13,844 nucleotides of DNA from Bacteroidales bacterium UBA5219 (lineage in GTDB: Bacteria > Bacteroidota > Bacteroidia > Bacteroidales > ML635J-15), in the NCBI GenBank assembly GCA_002412425.1, contig DHVB01000006.1, forward strand, positions 1 to 13,844. Direction: 5' to 3'. Below the pieces are notes generated by a model, which made no database searches, was not told the DNA's origin, and saw only the letters and a list, made by a program, of their open reading frames with translations. Of this stretch, positions 6,709 to 13,844 are shown piece after piece; positions within the stretch are counted from its first letter, which is position 1; every line of letters begins with the position of its first letter. The position numbers and the translations under genes were made by a program.

Positions 6709-9270
6709 ATGTTGGAAGAAGAAAAAAGCTCGAGAGTAATTAGGATTAATATAGAAGATGAAATGAAATCTGCTTACATTGATTATTCAATGTCGGTTAT
6801 CGTTTCTCGTGCTTTACCTGATGTTAGAGATGGCTTAAAACCAGTTCAAAGAAGAATTTTGTACGGAATGTCGGAACTTGGTTTGGCTTCAAATAAACCT
6901 TATAAAAAATCTGCTAGAATTGTGGGTGAAGTTTTAGGAAAATACCACCCTCATGGAGACTCATCTGTTTATTTAGCAATGGTTCGTATGGCTCAAGATT
7001 GGGCTTTGCGTTATACATTAGTTGATGGACAAGGAAACTTCGGCTCTGTTGACGGTGATAGCCCAGCAGCTATGCGTTATACCGAAGCAAGAATGGCTAA
7101 AATCGCTGACGAAATTTTGATGGATATAGAAAAAGAAACAGTAGATTTTAATTTAAACTTCGACGATTCTCTAGAAGAACCAAGCGTTATGCCTACACGA
7201 CTACCAAACTTGTTGGTGAATGGTGCTAGCGGTATTGCTGTAGGTATGGCAACAAATATGGCTCCTCATAATCTTAGCCAAACTGTTGATTGTATCGTTG
7301 CTTATATCGACAATAACGAAATTACTAGCGGAGAATTAGGCGAAATTATGCAAGCACCTGATTTCCCTACTGGAGGTATAATTTATGGAGTTGAAGGTGT
7401 ACGCGAAGCTTTCGAAACAGGAAGAGGAAGAGTAGTAATTAGAGCAAAAGCAGAAATCGAAGTCGGTGATAACGGAAGAGAAAAAATAATTGTTACCGAA
7501 ATTCCTTACATGGTAAATAAATCAGAACTTATAATTAAAATAGCTGATTTAATTAACGATAAAAAAATAGACGGAATTTCAAATATCAACGACGAATCAG
7601 ACCGCGAAGGAATGAGAATAGTGATTGATATTAAACGCGATGCAGTTGCCAACATTGTTCTTAATAAACTATATAAGTTAACAGCATTACAATCTTCGTT
7701 TAGCATAAATAATATCGCTCTAGTAAAAGGTCGTCCTATGATACTAAACCTTTATGATTTAGTAAAATATTTTGTTGAACATCGCCACGATGTAGTAGTG
7801 CGTAGAACAGAATTTGACCTTAAAAAAGCCGAAGAACGCGCCCATATCCTCGAAGGTTTAATTATAGCTAGCGATAATATAGATGAGGTTATTCGCATAA
7901 TTCGTGCTTCACAATCGCCCGACCAAGCAAGAGATGCTTTGATGGAAAGGTTTAAATTGACTGAAATTCAAGCAAGAGCTATTGTCGAAATGCGTTTGAG
8001 ACAACTTACCGGACTTGAACAAGACAAACTTAGAGCTGAATATGCAGAATTAATGGAAAAAATCGCATACTATAAGGAAGTGTTAAGCAATTTAAGCTTG
8101 AGAATGCAAATTATTAAAGAAGAAATGCTTGAAATTAAAGAAAAGTATGGCGATAAAAGAAAAACTGAAATTGTATATGCTTCAGAAGAATTAAATCCAG
8201 AAGATTTTTATGCAGACGAAGATATTGTTATTACAATTTCTGACATGGGATATATTAAACGTACTGCTTTAACTGAGTTCCGTGCACAAAATAGAGGAGG
8301 AGTAGGAGCAAAAGGTTCTACAATTCGTGAAGAAGACTTTATAGAACATGTATTTGTGGCATCAATGCATGATGTTCTATTGTTGTTTACTAAAAAAGGA
8401 AAATGTTATTGGATAAGAGCATTCGAAGTGCCAGAAGGAACAAAAACATCAAAAGGTAGAGCAATTCAAAATTTAATAAATATAGAACCTGATGATGAAA
8501 TAAAAGCATTTATGAACGTGGTAGCAAAAAGAGACGATGACTACTTAGATAATTCATATATTATAATGTGTACTAAAAATGGTGTTTTCAAAAAAACCAG
8601 ACTAAGAGAATATTCTAGACCACGTCAAACTGGAGTTAATGCAATAAATATTCGCGAAGGCGATAGCTTATTGACCGCTAATCTTATTGAAGATAAACCA
8701 GGCGAAGAACCAGTAAATATCATGATAGGTACTAAAAATGGAAAAGTAGTTCGCTTCCCTCACGATTTAGTTAGACCAATTGGTAGAACTGCTACAGGAG
8801 TAAAAGGTATTACTCTCGATGAAGGTTCAGAAGTAATTGGAATGATTACAGTTAGAACAGACCAAGATGTTTTGGTAGTGTCTGAAAATGGATATGGAAA
8901 ACGTTCTAGCATAGATGATTATAGAGTTACTAATAGAGGCGGAAAAGGCGTTAAAACAATTAATATTACTGAAAAAACGGGAGATTTAATAGATATTTCC
9001 GCAGTTACAGATAACGACCACTTAATCATTACAAATAAATCAGGAATTACAATACGACTTGCAGTTGACACATTAAGAGTTATGGGAAGAGCAACTCAAG
9101 GGGTAAGACTAATAAATCTCAGAGACGACGACTCTATAGCTTCTGTTGCAAAAATTGAAGATGGAGCATTAGAAGAAAAAAATGCTGAAAATCATGAAGA
9201 ACTAGATGAAAATAATGGAGAAAATCTAGAAAATAATGATGAAAATGCAAATAATGATAGCAAAGAGTAA
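6709..9270 (+). CDS. gyrA: DNA gyrase subunit A
   Basis: An 853-residue type IIA topoisomerase subunit that breaks and rejoins DNA to introduce negative supercoils, as an A2B2 complex with GyrB in the cytosol. The N-terminal winged-helix/tower part (about 1-500) has the quinolone region YHPHGDSSVYLAMVRMAQ at 79-96 and the active-site tyrosine Tyr124 in AAMRYTEAR. The C-terminal beta-pinwheel (about 500-815) has the blade-1 GyrA-box position occupied by QNRGGVG (527-533), versus QRRGGKG in E. coli, and a related NRGGKG at 742-747. A C-terminal tail from about 820 is almost only Glu, Asn and Asp. The residue equivalent to E. coli Ser83 is Ser85; the position of Asp87 is Leu89. The GyrA box identifies it as gyrase rather than ParC. 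Confidence 0.97.
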   Translation: MLEEEKSSRVIRINIEDEMKSAYIDYSMSVIVSRALPDVRDGLKPVQRRILYGMSELGLASNKPYKKSARIVGEVLGKYHPHGDSSVYLAMVRMAQDWALRYTLVDGQGNFGSVDGDSPAAMRYTEARMAKIADEILMDIEKETVDFNLNFDDSLEEPSVMPTRLPNLLVNGASGIAVGMATNMAPHNLSQTVDCIVAYIDNNEITSGELGEIMQAPDFPTGGIIYGVEGVREAFETGRGRVVIRAKAEIEVGDNGREKIIVTEIPYMVNKSELIIKIADLINDKKIDGISNINDESDREGMRIVIDIKRDAVANIVLNKLYKLTALQSSFSINNIALVKGRPMILNLYDLVKYFVEHRHDVVVRRTEFDLKKAEERAHILEGLIIASDNIDEVIRIIRASQSPDQARDALMERFKLTEIQARAIVEMRLRQLTGLEQDKLRAEYAELMEKIAYYKEVLSNLSLRMQIIKEEMLEIKEKYGDKRKTEIVYASEELNPEDFYADEDIVITISDMGYIKRTALTEFRAQNRGGVGAKGSTIREEDFIEHVFVASMHDVLLLFTKKGKCYWIRAFEVPEGTKTSKGRAIQNLINIEPDDEIKAFMNVVAKRDDDYLDNSYIIMCTKNGVFKKTRLREYSRPRQTGVNAINIREGDSLLTANLIEDKPGEEPVNIMIGTKNGKVVRFPHDLVRPIGRTATGVKGITLDEGSEVIGMITVRTDQDVLVVSENGYGKRSSIDDYRVTNRGGKGVKTINITEKTGDLIDISAVTDNDHLIITNKSGITIRLAVDTLRVMGRATQGVRLINLRDDDSIASVAKIEDGALEEKNAENHEELDENNGENLENNDENANNDSKE

Positions 9271-9289
9271 ATTTTTGGCAAACAAATTG

Positions 9290-9297
9290 TATATTTG
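9290..9297 (+). promoter_or_regulatory. Bacteroidota -7 element for the TPR gene
   Basis: TATATTTG is a full match to TAnnTTTG, 20 bases after the gyrA stop and 36 bases before the ATG at 9334. It implies a start near 9303 and a leader of about 30 bases. No good -33 box is seen at the expected spacing, where the gyrA 3' end lies. The TPR gene may also be read through from gyrA. Confidence 0.5.
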
Positions 9298-9333
9298 TAT
9301 TTTAAAGAATATGAATTATTAAATCGAAATATT

Positions 9334-10602
9334 ATGAGAAAGTTAATGTTTTTAATCGCAACAATCGCTCTAAGTTTTTCGCTTTCAGCACAAAAATCAG
9401 TAGTAACAAGTGCATGGAGCTATCTAAAAGATGGATTCCTTGACGATGCAAAAAAATCTATTGATAGAGCAGAACAACATCAATCAACAAAAGATTGGTA
9501 TAAAACACATTATTTCAAAGGTATGATTTATCAAGATATTGGTATTTCAGAAAACCCAAGATATAAATCTTTATGTACAAATTGCTTGGATATATCGTAT
9601 GACGCATATATAAAAGCAATTCAATTAAATTTTGTTAACCCAGAATACAAAAATTTAGACTTAACTACTGAAGTTGGACTAATGAAGTTTGTTGGAGTTT
9701 TACAAAAATTTGATGAAAGAGATTATGAAAGTACTGAATCTTTAATGGATATGATTACCAATAGACTGCCTGCTTTGTCTAATGCTTTTATAAATGAGGG
9801 TGTTACTAAGTTTCAAGAAGCAGATTATGAAAATGCATACGCAAAGTTTGAAAAAGCTACAATGATAGCAACACTTTCGTTTAAAGTAGATACTCAATTA
9901 TACTATTTTGCTTCGCTAGCTGCACTAAAAGCTGGTAAATTCGAAGAAGCTATAGGATATAACGAAATGCTTATTCAATTAGGATTTGGAGCTAACGATG
10001 ATGAAAAAGTAGCAATTTACCAAAGTCAAGCTGTTGCTTATAGAGAAACAGGCGATACTGCAAAAATGCTTAAAGTTTTAGAAAAAGGTATAGATGCTTT
10101 TCCACAAGCTAACTTTCCATTAGTAATAGAAACTTTTAACTATTATGTTAATATTGGAAAAAGTGATAAAGCATTTGAATATATAAATTTGGCTATAGAA
10201 AAAAATCCAAGCGATGCTCAATTTTATGTTATCAGAGGAACTCTATTAGAAGAAATGAAACGTAAAGACGAAGCTAAACTTGACTATGTTAAAGCTGTAG
10301 AATTACAATCAGATAATTTTGATGCTAATTATTCACTAGGAGCATTTTACTATAACTCTGGTGTTGATACTTTAGATTGGGCAGATAAAAATATTCCAAT
10401 AAATAAGTTCTCTGAATTAGGTAAATATCAAGAAATTTCAAATCAACTATTTGAAGAAGCTTTGCCATACCTAGAAAAAGCTTATGCTATACAAGAAAAA
10501 AATGTTGCTGTATTAAGTACATTGAAAACTATTTACTATAGACTTGGAAAACAAGATAAATATACCGAAGTTGATGAAAAATTAAAATCGCTAGTAGAAT
10601 AG
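9334..10602 (+). CDS. Exported tetratricopeptide-repeat protein
   Basis: A 422-residue protein with a Sec signal peptide (residues 1-19, SLSA/Q) and a mature part made of TPR-like helix pairs. The clearest units are near 151-180 (FINEGVTKFQEADYENAYAK), 188-218, 228-258, 263-292 and 295-327 (a full TPR with AIEKNPSDAQFYVIRG and DEAKLDYVKAVEL), with a final unit near 375-420. A CTNC pair sits at 81-84. Such proteins scaffold envelope complexes, but no partner can be named; a TPR gene directly after gyrA is an arrangement I recall from other Bacteroidota. The start is ATG 9334, since the in-frame TTG at 9295 would put 13 polar residues ahead of the signal peptide and overlap the -7 element. An intrinsic terminator follows 17 bases after the stop. 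Confidence 0.9.
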   Translation: MRKLMFLIATIALSFSLSAQKSVVTSAWSYLKDGFLDDAKKSIDRAEQHQSTKDWYKTHYFKGMIYQDIGISENPRYKSLCTNCLDISYDAYIKAIQLNFVNPEYKNLDLTTEVGLMKFVGVLQKFDERDYESTESLMDMITNRLPALSNAFINEGVTKFQEADYENAYAKFEKATMIATLSFKVDTQLYYFASLAALKAGKFEEAIGYNEMLIQLGFGANDDEKVAIYQSQAVAYRETGDTAKMLKVLEKGIDAFPQANFPLVIETFNYYVNIGKSDKAFEYINLAIEKNPSDAQFYVIRGTLLEEMKRKDEAKLDYVKAVELQSDNFDANYSLGAFYYNSGVDTLDWADKNIPINKFSELGKYQEISNQLFEEALPYLEKAYAIQEKNVAVLSTLKTIYYRLGKQDKYTEVDEKLKSLVE

Positions 10603-10619
10603 ATTTAAAATAATATTAT

Positions 10620-10648
10620 AAAAAAAGGCTGGTTTTCAGCCTTTTTTT
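10620..10648 (+). terminator. Intrinsic terminator after the TPR gene
   Basis: A perfect 12-bp stem pairs 10620-10631 (A-run then GGCTG) with 10637-10648 (CAGCC then T-run) around the loop GTTTT. The GC core followed by seven T is a classic rho-independent terminator, and the matching A-run lets it work in both directions. It ends the gyrA/TPR unit and insulates the next gene. Confidence 0.93.
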
Positions 10649-10681
10649 ATTGATTTTGTATTGTAATTAAATTTTTTTAAA

Positions 10682-12187
10682 ATGAAAAAAGCAAGTTTAT
10701 TTTTAGGATTAATCTTTCTTGGATTTTTCGCAAACTCCCAAAACTCTATATATTTAGATTTTGAGATTTTACAAAATGGTACGCAACTAGTTCTAGATAG
10801 CGTTTTAGTTGAAAATTTAGATAATGGCTCCGATACTACTATTTATAATTTTCAGTCAGGGCTAAGTTTTGAAATGCCTATAGGAGTGTTTCCTGTTTTT
10901 GCCGAAAATAATGAGTTGATGATAAAACAAAATTATCCAAATCCTTTTGCTAACGAAACAATAATTGAAATAAATTCTCCAAACGAAAATGTTGATGTTG
11001 CTGTTTACGATATAAGTGGTAAACTTGTTTTATCAGAAAGGTTAAATGTTGGAAAAGGTAAACAAATATTTTACTTAAATCCAGGAGCTGCTGGTAAATT
11101 TATTGTTGCATTTAAAAGCGAAAAACAAGAAAAAGCAATTGCTGTTACAAGTAGTGCAACAGAACAAACTAAAGCTTCAATTCGTTGGCAGGGAAGTACG
11201 CTAAATTTTATGAAGAAAAAGGAGCAAAATGCTTTTTTCATATATAACGAAGGTGATGTATTAAAATTTACAGGTTTCGTTACTGCTTGCGAACAAGCTG
11301 AATCAATATCAATTGTTGACAGCCCAACGGTTTCTCAGACTTACACATTTGATTTTACTTATTTGCAAAATATTCAACCAAATGCACCTATAATTGAAAA
11401 TGTTACAATTGCTGAAACTTCAATTTTGTGGGAATTTAACTCAGATGAAAGTACAATTGGTTATAAATATAATTCTGAACCTAACTATAACACCGCAATA
11501 GATATAGGTGAAGCAACAAGTTTGAGTAAAGAAGAATTATTACCAGGCACTTATTATGATTTTTGGTTATGGGCTTACAATGATTGTGGTGCCTCGATGC
11601 CAACAAAATTGTCAAATGCTACCAAGGCTTTGTTATTCTCTGCTGATGAAAATTCTTTAATTTTAAGTGGAGCGACAACAGAAAAAATGAATATATTAAG
11701 CATTTGTGATGCAAATGATACTTTAATCCTACGCAATATTTCAACTAATGTTGATCTTGCAGATGAAAACTTAGTACACTTAATAGAGAGAATGCGTATA
11801 ACTGTCTTAAATAAAGGTGTTGGTATAGCAGCTCCTCAAGTTGGTTTAAATAGAAATATCGTATGGATACAACGTTATGATAAAGGTAGTGCTTTTAATA
11901 AACCTTGGGAATGTTATATAAATCCAAGAATTACAGCTTATTCTACAGAATATTTTTTAAGAAATGATGGCTGTTTGTCAGTCGGCGAAGAATGTGTTAA
12001 TGAATATGGAATCGCAGGAAACTCATGGCGTGCAAATTGGGTTGATGTTGAATATTATTTACCAGACGGAACCTTTGTGCAAGAAACAATTACTCATGTA
12101 TATACCGCACATATTTTTCAACACGAATTAGACCATTTGAATGGAATAATGTATTTTGATAGACAAACAGAGCCTGGTACAAAATAG
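10682..12187 (+). CDS. Exported protein: T9SS-like N-terminal module, Fn3-like domain and C-terminal peptide-deformylase domain
   Basis: A 501-residue protein. Signal peptide 1-19 (FFANS/Q). Residues 20-230 resemble the N-terminal module I know from Bacteroidota proteins that end in FISUMP domains: a YPNPF T9SS type A-like segment at about 83-150 (QNYPNPFANETIIEI, VAVYDISGKLV) and a second beta domain ending SPTVSQTYTFDF. Residues about 236-315 look fibronectin III-like. Residues 336-494 form a peptide deformylase domain with all three motifs: GVGIAAPQVG (379-388), DGCLS (429-433, usually EGCLS) and QHELDHLNG (480-488). The metal ligands Cys431, His481 and His485 and catalytic Glu482 are intact. 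Normal deformylases are cytosolic, about 170 residues long, and remove formyl from nascent N-terminal Met. No extra C-terminal sorting domain follows. The in vivo substrate is unknown. Confidence 0.88.
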   Translation: MKKASLFLGLIFLGFFANSQNSIYLDFEILQNGTQLVLDSVLVENLDNGSDTTIYNFQSGLSFEMPIGVFPVFAENNELMIKQNYPNPFANETIIEINSPNENVDVAVYDISGKLVLSERLNVGKGKQIFYLNPGAAGKFIVAFKSEKQEKAIAVTSSATEQTKASIRWQGSTLNFMKKKEQNAFFIYNEGDVLKFTGFVTACEQAESISIVDSPTVSQTYTFDFTYLQNIQPNAPIIENVTIAETSILWEFNSDESTIGYKYNSEPNYNTAIDIGEATSLSKEELLPGTYYDFWLWAYNDCGASMPTKLSNATKALLFSADENSLILSGATTEKMNILSICDANDTLILRNISTNVDLADENLVHLIERMRITVLNKGVGIAAPQVGLNRNIVWIQRYDKGSAFNKPWECYINPRITAYSTEYFLRNDGCLSVGEECVNEYGIAGNSWRANWVDVEYYLPDGTFVQETITHVYTAHIFQHELDHLNGIMYFDRQTEPGTK

Positions 12188-12358
12188 CTAAACGCTGTAT
12201 AATAAAAACTTAACTGCTAATTTGAATTTATAAAGTTTGAATTTGGCTTATCAGTTTAGGAGAAAACAACACAAAACCCACACAACACAACAGATAGAGA
12301 ATGAAAAATAAATTGTTGATAAGTTTTTATGTTTTGAAAATTCAGTGTGGTATATTAC
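12188..12358. other. Gene-free gap between convergent genes
   Basis: Nothing firm is seen here. It holds a 9-bp direct repeat (TTTGAATTT at 12221-12229 and 12236-12244), a C/A-only-like stretch near 12267-12292 (ACAACACAAAACCCACAC and onward), and a distant 7-bp inverted pair (CTTATCA 12247-12253, TGATAAG 12317-12323). No GC-rich terminator hairpin is visible for either flanking gene. It marks the boundary between the deformylase-like gene and the 3' end of the RHS cassette. Confidence 0.4.
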
Positions 12359-12928
12359 TTATTCTATTCTTATTAAATGGTTAAAAGTTGTGTTTCTACC
12401 GAGTTCATATATTTGTGAAGAAATCATAGGTTTTGATTTGCCCTCAGGTTCAATAAAATAATCTGATTGTATTATGATTAAAGTCTTATTTTTATAATTT
12501 CTAAATAATAGTTTTTTTAACTTTATATCTTCTTTTTTATTTTTATCCACCAAAAAATAAATTTTATTACATCTTGTTAAATAAAACTCTCTATTGGGCA
12601 TTGCTTGACCAATGTTATTGTGAATAATTTGATTTATTTTATACGCTTTTTTGCCCATAAAAAATTCAACAGCTATTATATCAAAAACAAGCATTTCAAA
12701 ATTAGATATATCATTTCTTTCAAACTTATAAGCATAGTTGTCAATTACAACACTATCTATTGTGTTTTTAATTTTGGGTTCTGAATCAATATAGCATAAA
12801 TAAAAAGTTGCTTCAGAATTTTCACTGTTTTTGTAAAAACTTTTATTAGTTGGATTCCGTACTATTTTTATATTTGAGTTACAAGCAAATAAGCCAAGTA
12901 CAATAAATATATAAAAAAACTTTTTCAC
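12359..12928 (-). CDS. Small lipoprotein, candidate immunity protein of the adjacent RHS protein
   Basis: A 189-residue protein with a short signal peptide and the lipobox LFAC (Cys16), so a predicted envelope lipoprotein. The mature part is rich in Lys, Asn, Ile and Tyr, without a recognised domain. The start is GTG at 12928-12926: the in-frame codon three positions upstream is the RHS stop, and no ATG lies between. It follows the RHS gene in the same reading frame with only two codons (AAC ATA) between, so translation is probably coupled. Polymorphic toxins are typically followed directly by their immunity gene, which is the reason for this call; it is positional inference, with no immunity-family similarity seen. 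Composition is more AT-rich than the RHS core beside it. Confidence 0.75.
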   Translation of the reverse strand: MKKFFYIFIVLGLFACNSNIKIVRNPTNKSFYKNSENSEATFYLCYIDSEPKIKNTIDSVVIDNYAYKFERNDISNFEMLVFDIIAVEFFMGKKAYKINQIIHNNIGQAMPNREFYLTRCNKIYFLVDKNKKEDIKLKKLLFRNYKNKTLIIIQSDYFIEPEGKSKPMISSQIYELGRNTTFNHLIRIE

Positions 12929-12934
12929 TATGTT

Positions 12935-13844
12935 TTATTTTGGACGTTGCATAATTAAACCTTGAATAGCAGATTGTCCATTAGCTTTGAAATATGGCTT
13001 ATTACCACCACTAATAGATTTAAGTACATTTCCAATAGGTACATTTTCCAATGAGTTATATACTTTTGATAATGAAGAACTTTTTTTCATAAAATCAACG
13101 ACTCCTTCAATACCACCTTTATTAAAAGAATTAAGCAATTTTTTTTCTAATCCATATTTTGTAGTTTGTGTATTTTGTGCCGCAAAAACTTTTGCTGTTG
13201 CTTCATCATGTATATCTAAAGCAAAAGTGCTACCATCACCTGCTAAATAGCCATAATCGCCTTTACTAAACTGTACAGCGTGAAAAGTTTCTTCTAATAA
13301 TGGAGATTGGGTACTTAAACCTGTTGTTGATACGTCATCTGTATAGTTTATACCTATCATGTATTGTCCTTTGTCATTTGTGCCGTTGTAAGTTACGTTA
13401 CCAACAATAGTTTCTCCGTTGTCTCTCCATTTTTCACTTTTGTAATTAAACGAATAAACAGCATTTTTATCATTTTTAAGACTGTTGTATTGTTCAGCAA
13501 AAGCGGGACTGTATTGTTTACTATTAGGATTGACATAATTTGCAACATTTTTTTCTGTTGTAGGGTCTATATCCAATCCACTAGGGTCTCTAAATATTAG
13601 CGGGTTATTACCTGCATAATTATAAGGAGTTAGCATAGGGTATTTATCACATAGCGGATCCACACTCAAAAACACTCCCGCCTCTGCCCAATAGTAACGA
13701 TTATCGGTTTTTGTATATCCTGTTTCGCTGTCAAGTTCTTTGCCTAAAAACTTAAACTCCGCATCAAAATTTGAGCCGGAGGCTTTTTGGTTGGCGAAAA
13801 CCTCCCCAAAAGGCAAGTAGCTAAGGTGTTGCAAAGCATTTCCG
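12935..13844 (-). CDS. RHS-repeat protein, C-terminal part with a metallopeptidase-like toxin domain (truncated at the window edge)
   Basis: The frame is open to the right edge, so only the last 302 or so residues are present; upstream codons read Gly-Asn-Ala and no true start is in the window. Numbering from the Leu codon at 13834, residues 1-88 are the RHS-repeat-associated core end: YLPFGEVF, FLGKELDSETGYTKTDNRYYW, FLSVDPLCDKYPMLTPYNYAGNNPL and DPSGLDI, where the conserved shell ends and the variable C-terminus begins. Residues about 89-299 are that variable part. It contains LLEETFHAVQF at 179-189 and DIHDEATAKVFAA at 207-219, which resemble the HExxH helix and downstream Glu region of zincin-like metallopeptidase toxins, with the first His replaced by Glu. 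The toxin role and target are inferred. The whole protein is expected to be large and exported. Confidence 0.88.
   Translation of the reverse strand, partial: GNALQHLSYLPFGEVFANQKASGSNFDAEFKFLGKELDSETGYTKTDNRYYWAEAGVFLSVDPLCDKYPMLTPYNYAGNNPLIFRDPSGLDIDPTTEKNVANYVNPNSKQYSPAFAEQYNSLKNDKNAVYSFNYKSEKWRDNGETIVGNVTYNGTNDKGQYMIGINYTDDVSTTGLSTQSPLLEETFHAVQFSKGDYGYLAGDGSTFALDIHDEATAKVFAAQNTQTTKYGLEKKLLNSFNKGGIEGVVDFMKKSSSLSKVYNSLENVPIGNVLKSISGGNKPYFKANGQSAIQGLIMQRPK

Noticed and set aside
9295..9333. Upstream TTG start for the TPR protein
   Set aside because: It overlaps the -7 element and would bury the signal peptide behind 13 polar residues.
12221..12323. Small direct and inverted repeats as a mobile-element end
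   Set aside because: They are 7-9 bp, AT-rich and not next to a transposase or target duplication; chance is sufficient.
12301..12384. Short plus-strand ORF of 27 codons with a hydrophobic C-terminus
   Set aside because: It overlaps the 3' end of the lipoprotein gene, lacks a promoter, and is within chance expectation for AT-rich DNA.
13832..13834. TTG at 13834 as the start of a 299-residue protein
   Set aside because: The frame continues to the window edge with RHS-like sequence, so the true start is outside the window.
1..13844. CRISPR arrays, tRNA genes, insertion sequences
   Set aside because: No spaced repeats, cloverleaf-like segments, transposase motifs or terminal inverted repeats were seen on either strand.

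Overview
The window reads as a chromosomal segment of an AT-rich member of the Bacteroidota, probably uncultured and Bacteroidales- or Flavobacteriales-like. Supporting signs are a DUF6913 protein paired with dapA, an exported protein with a type IX secretion (T9SS)-like YPNPF module, TlpA-type lipoproteins, an RHS-repeat protein with a Bacteroidota-style core, and several promoters with the Bacteroidota -7 element TAnnTTTG. Leaders before start codons are A-rich and lack clear Shine-Dalgarno sequences. No plasmid or phage hallmark is visible.

Layout. 1-145 is the tail of an unrecognised plus-strand gene. 198-1649 is a minus-strand pair: dapA (lysine/meso-DAP synthesis) preceded by a DUF6913 gene. 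1698-2030 is the RNase P RNA gene rnpB on the plus strand, followed after only about 20 bases by a SUI1/eIF1-like factor and then a TlpA-like thioredoxin lipoprotein. 3819-5480 is a convergent, exported protein of unknown function. 5597-6520 is a glucosaminidase with two LysM repeats, divergent from it. 6709-9270 is gyrA, followed by an exported TPR protein and a strong intrinsic terminator. 10682-12187 is an exported three-part protein ending in a peptide-deformylase-like domain. 12359-13844 is a minus-strand RHS protein C-terminus (entering from the right edge) with a small lipoprotein gene directly after it.

How the genes fit together. The left two thirds is mostly housekeeping: cell-wall precursor synthesis (DapA), tRNA maturation (RNase P), translation (SUI1), peptidoglycan turnover (glucosaminidase) and DNA supercoiling (GyrA). 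The right end is accessory. The two most interesting loci are there: a peptide deformylase fold with all three active-site motifs placed behind a signal peptide and a T9SS-like surface module, and an RHS toxin-like C-terminus with a metallopeptidase-like EETFH motif, followed two codons later by a candidate immunity lipoprotein. The function of both is inference; the motifs and layout are read directly from the sequence.
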